Part shown: one piece after another, positions 6,313-7,336 of the stretch | Layout of the letters: each line of letters opens with the position of its first letter | Numbering within the stretch: position 1 is the first letter of the stretch | Assembly: GCA_016793585.1 (NCBI GenBank) | Contig: JAEUJR010000413.1 | Span: 1 to 7,336 of the forward strand | Origin: Archangium sp. | Lineage (GTDB): Bacteria > Myxococcota > Myxococcia > Myxococcales > Myxococcaceae | Reading direction: 5' to 3' | Length of the DNA: 7,336 nt | Notes under the pieces: model-generated | Database searches by the model: none | Told to the model about the DNA's origin: nothing | Seen by the model: the letters and a program-made list of their open reading frames with translations, nothing else | Position numbers and translations under genes: made by a program

Positions 6313-7336
6313 TCATTCCTCCATGGCCAGCGCGGCGACCCACGCCTGCCCGAGTGAGAGGCCACCGTCGTTCGACGGCACCTGACGAGACAGCAGCGGC
6401 TTGATGCCGCGCGCCTTGAAGCCCGTGATGAGCAGCTCGGCGAGCGTCTGATTCATGAGGCAGCCACCGCTGAGCGCGATGACGTCGTCGATCACGAACG
6501 GCGTCGCCCAGTCGATGAGCGCCGACGCGAGCGTGCCGTGAAAGACGTTGGCGCCGTCGATGGCTGAGCGGCCGACGAGCGCGTCGAGCAGCGGGAGCAG
6601 GCTGAGCACACCGTCGGTGACCCGCCACGCCCCCCGCAGCACCTCGGGCTTCGTCACCAGGGACTCGAGCATCATCGGCGCTTCACCCTCGTAGGTCGCG
6701 ATGGGCTTCACGCCGAGCAGCCCGCACGCGGCGTCGAAGAGCCGGCCACACGAGCTCGTCTCGGGCGCGTTCAGCTGCTTCTCGAGCAACTGCCGCACCG
6801 CCGCCGCAGGGCCGAGCGCCGCGAAGCGATCGACGATGGTCTCACCACGCCCGAGCCGATGGAGCGCAGCGGCCGCCATGCGCCACGGCTCTCGCGCCGC
6901 GCGATCGCCGCCAGGTTGCTGCAGTGTCGACAGGTGCCCCAACCTCGTGAAGCGCGCGCCGTTGAGCAGGAGCAGCTCGCCGCCCCACGAACCGCCGTCG
7001 GTGCCCAGGCCGAACCCGTCGAGCGCGAGGCCCAGGGTCGGCGCCGTTCGACCATGCTCGGCGAGCACCGCCGCGACGTGTGCGTGGTGGTGCTGCACCG
7101 CGACCTCGGGCAACCCGAGCGACTGCGCGAGGCGCGTCGAGAGGAAGTCGGGGTGGAGGTCGTGCGCCACCACCTGCGGCTCGACCTCGAGCGTCCTGGT
7201 GAGGTGCGCGATCGTCTCTTCGAGGAACCGGTAGGTGGCGGCGTCGTCGAGGTCGCCGATGTGCTGCGAGACGAACGCTTCACGCCCGCGCGTGAGGCAG
7301 GCCGTCGTCTTGAGGTGGGCTCCGAGGGCGAGCACG
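6313..7336 (-). CDS. hypF: [NiFe] hydrogenase maturation carbamoyltransferase HypF, C-terminal part
   Basis: HypF uses carbamoyl phosphate and ATP to make carbamoyl-adenylate and passes the carbamoyl group to HypE. Only the last 340 residues are visible, because the frame runs off the right edge; the full protein is usually around 750 residues. GTG at 7335 is an internal Val codon, not a start. This part is the Kae1/TobZ-like carbamoyltransferase domain: LALGAHLKTTACL (2-14), SQHIGDL (23-29), HDLHPDFLST (58-67), the metal-binding HHHAH (82-86), LALDGFGLGTDGGSWGGELL (103-122), SSCGRLFDA (194-202), ALSGGCLMN (287-295) and VPSNDGGLSLGQA (319-331). The acylphosphatase, zinc-finger and YrdC-like domains should lie beyond the window. 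It is the first visible gene of the hyp operon, 3 bp before hypC. Confidence 0.96.
   Translation of the reverse strand, partial: VLALGAHLKTTACLTRGREAFVSQHIGDLDDAATYRFLEETIAHLTRTLEVEPQVVAHDLHPDFLSTRLAQSLGLPEVAVQHHHAHVAAVLAEHGRTAPTLGLALDGFGLGTDGGSWGGELLLLNGARFTRLGHLSTLQQPGGDRAAREPWRMAAAALHRLGRGETIVDRFAALGPAAAVRQLLEKQLNAPETSSCGRLFDAACGLLGVKPIATYEGEAPMMLESLVTKPEVLRGAWRVTDGVLSLLPLLDALVGRSAIDGANVFHGTLASALIDWATPFVIDDVIALSGGCLMNQTLAELLITGFKARGIKPLLSRQVPSNDGGLSLGQAWVAALAMEE
6318..6322 (-). promoter_or_regulatory. Shine-Dalgarno for hypC, inside the hypF 3' end
   Basis: On the minus strand this is GGAGG, formed by the last codons of hypF (ATG GAG GAA TGA), 8 bases before the hypC ATG at 6309. It supports tight coupling of hypF and hypC. 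Confidence 0.85.

Overview
The window is GC-rich chromosomal DNA with dense coding and strong G/C at third codon positions. It looks like a member of the Myxococcota (myxobacteria and relatives). The best clue is the C-terminus of the first gene: a Cys-x-x-Cys motif, a hydrophobic stretch and a terminal arginine cluster, which is the layout of the MYXO-CTERM sorting signal. I do not assign a genus.

Left part, plus strand (1-2918): the 3' part of a PHP-superfamily (CehA/McbA-like) metallohydrolase with a MYXO-CTERM-like tail. It overlaps by 4 bp (ATGA) a gene for a TonB-dependent-receptor-like outer-membrane beta-barrel. The two are almost certainly co-translated, and both products are predicted to be exported to the envelope.

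Middle (2919-3863): a 252-bp gap followed by a complete family-1 uracil-DNA glycosylase gene (ung, plus strand). The gap holds what looks like a small membrane-protein gene on the minus strand, broken by one apparent frameshift at a CCCCGGGG run. The ung gene may be transcribed as a leaderless mRNA.

Right part, minus strand (3867-7336): a compact [NiFe]-hydrogenase maturation operon transcribed right to left as hypF (3' part only), hypC, hypD, hypE. Together these four proteins make and assemble the Fe(CN)2(CO) unit of [NiFe] hydrogenases. HypF transfers a carbamoyl group to the C-terminal cysteine of HypE, HypE dehydrates it to a thiocyanate, and the HypC-HypD complex carries the iron and receives the cyanide. 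Each gene after hypF has a canonical Shine-Dalgarno sequence, and gaps are 11 bp or less. The hydrogenase structural genes, the nickel-insertion genes hypA and hypB, and the maturation protease are not in the window. The operon ends tail to tail with ung, only 3 bp apart.

I found no RNA genes, insertion sequences, CRISPR arrays or attachment sites. I see no clear evidence of a wholly new system. The most interesting items are the broken small gene in the 2919-3170 gap and the translationally coupled surface hydrolase/outer-membrane barrel pair.
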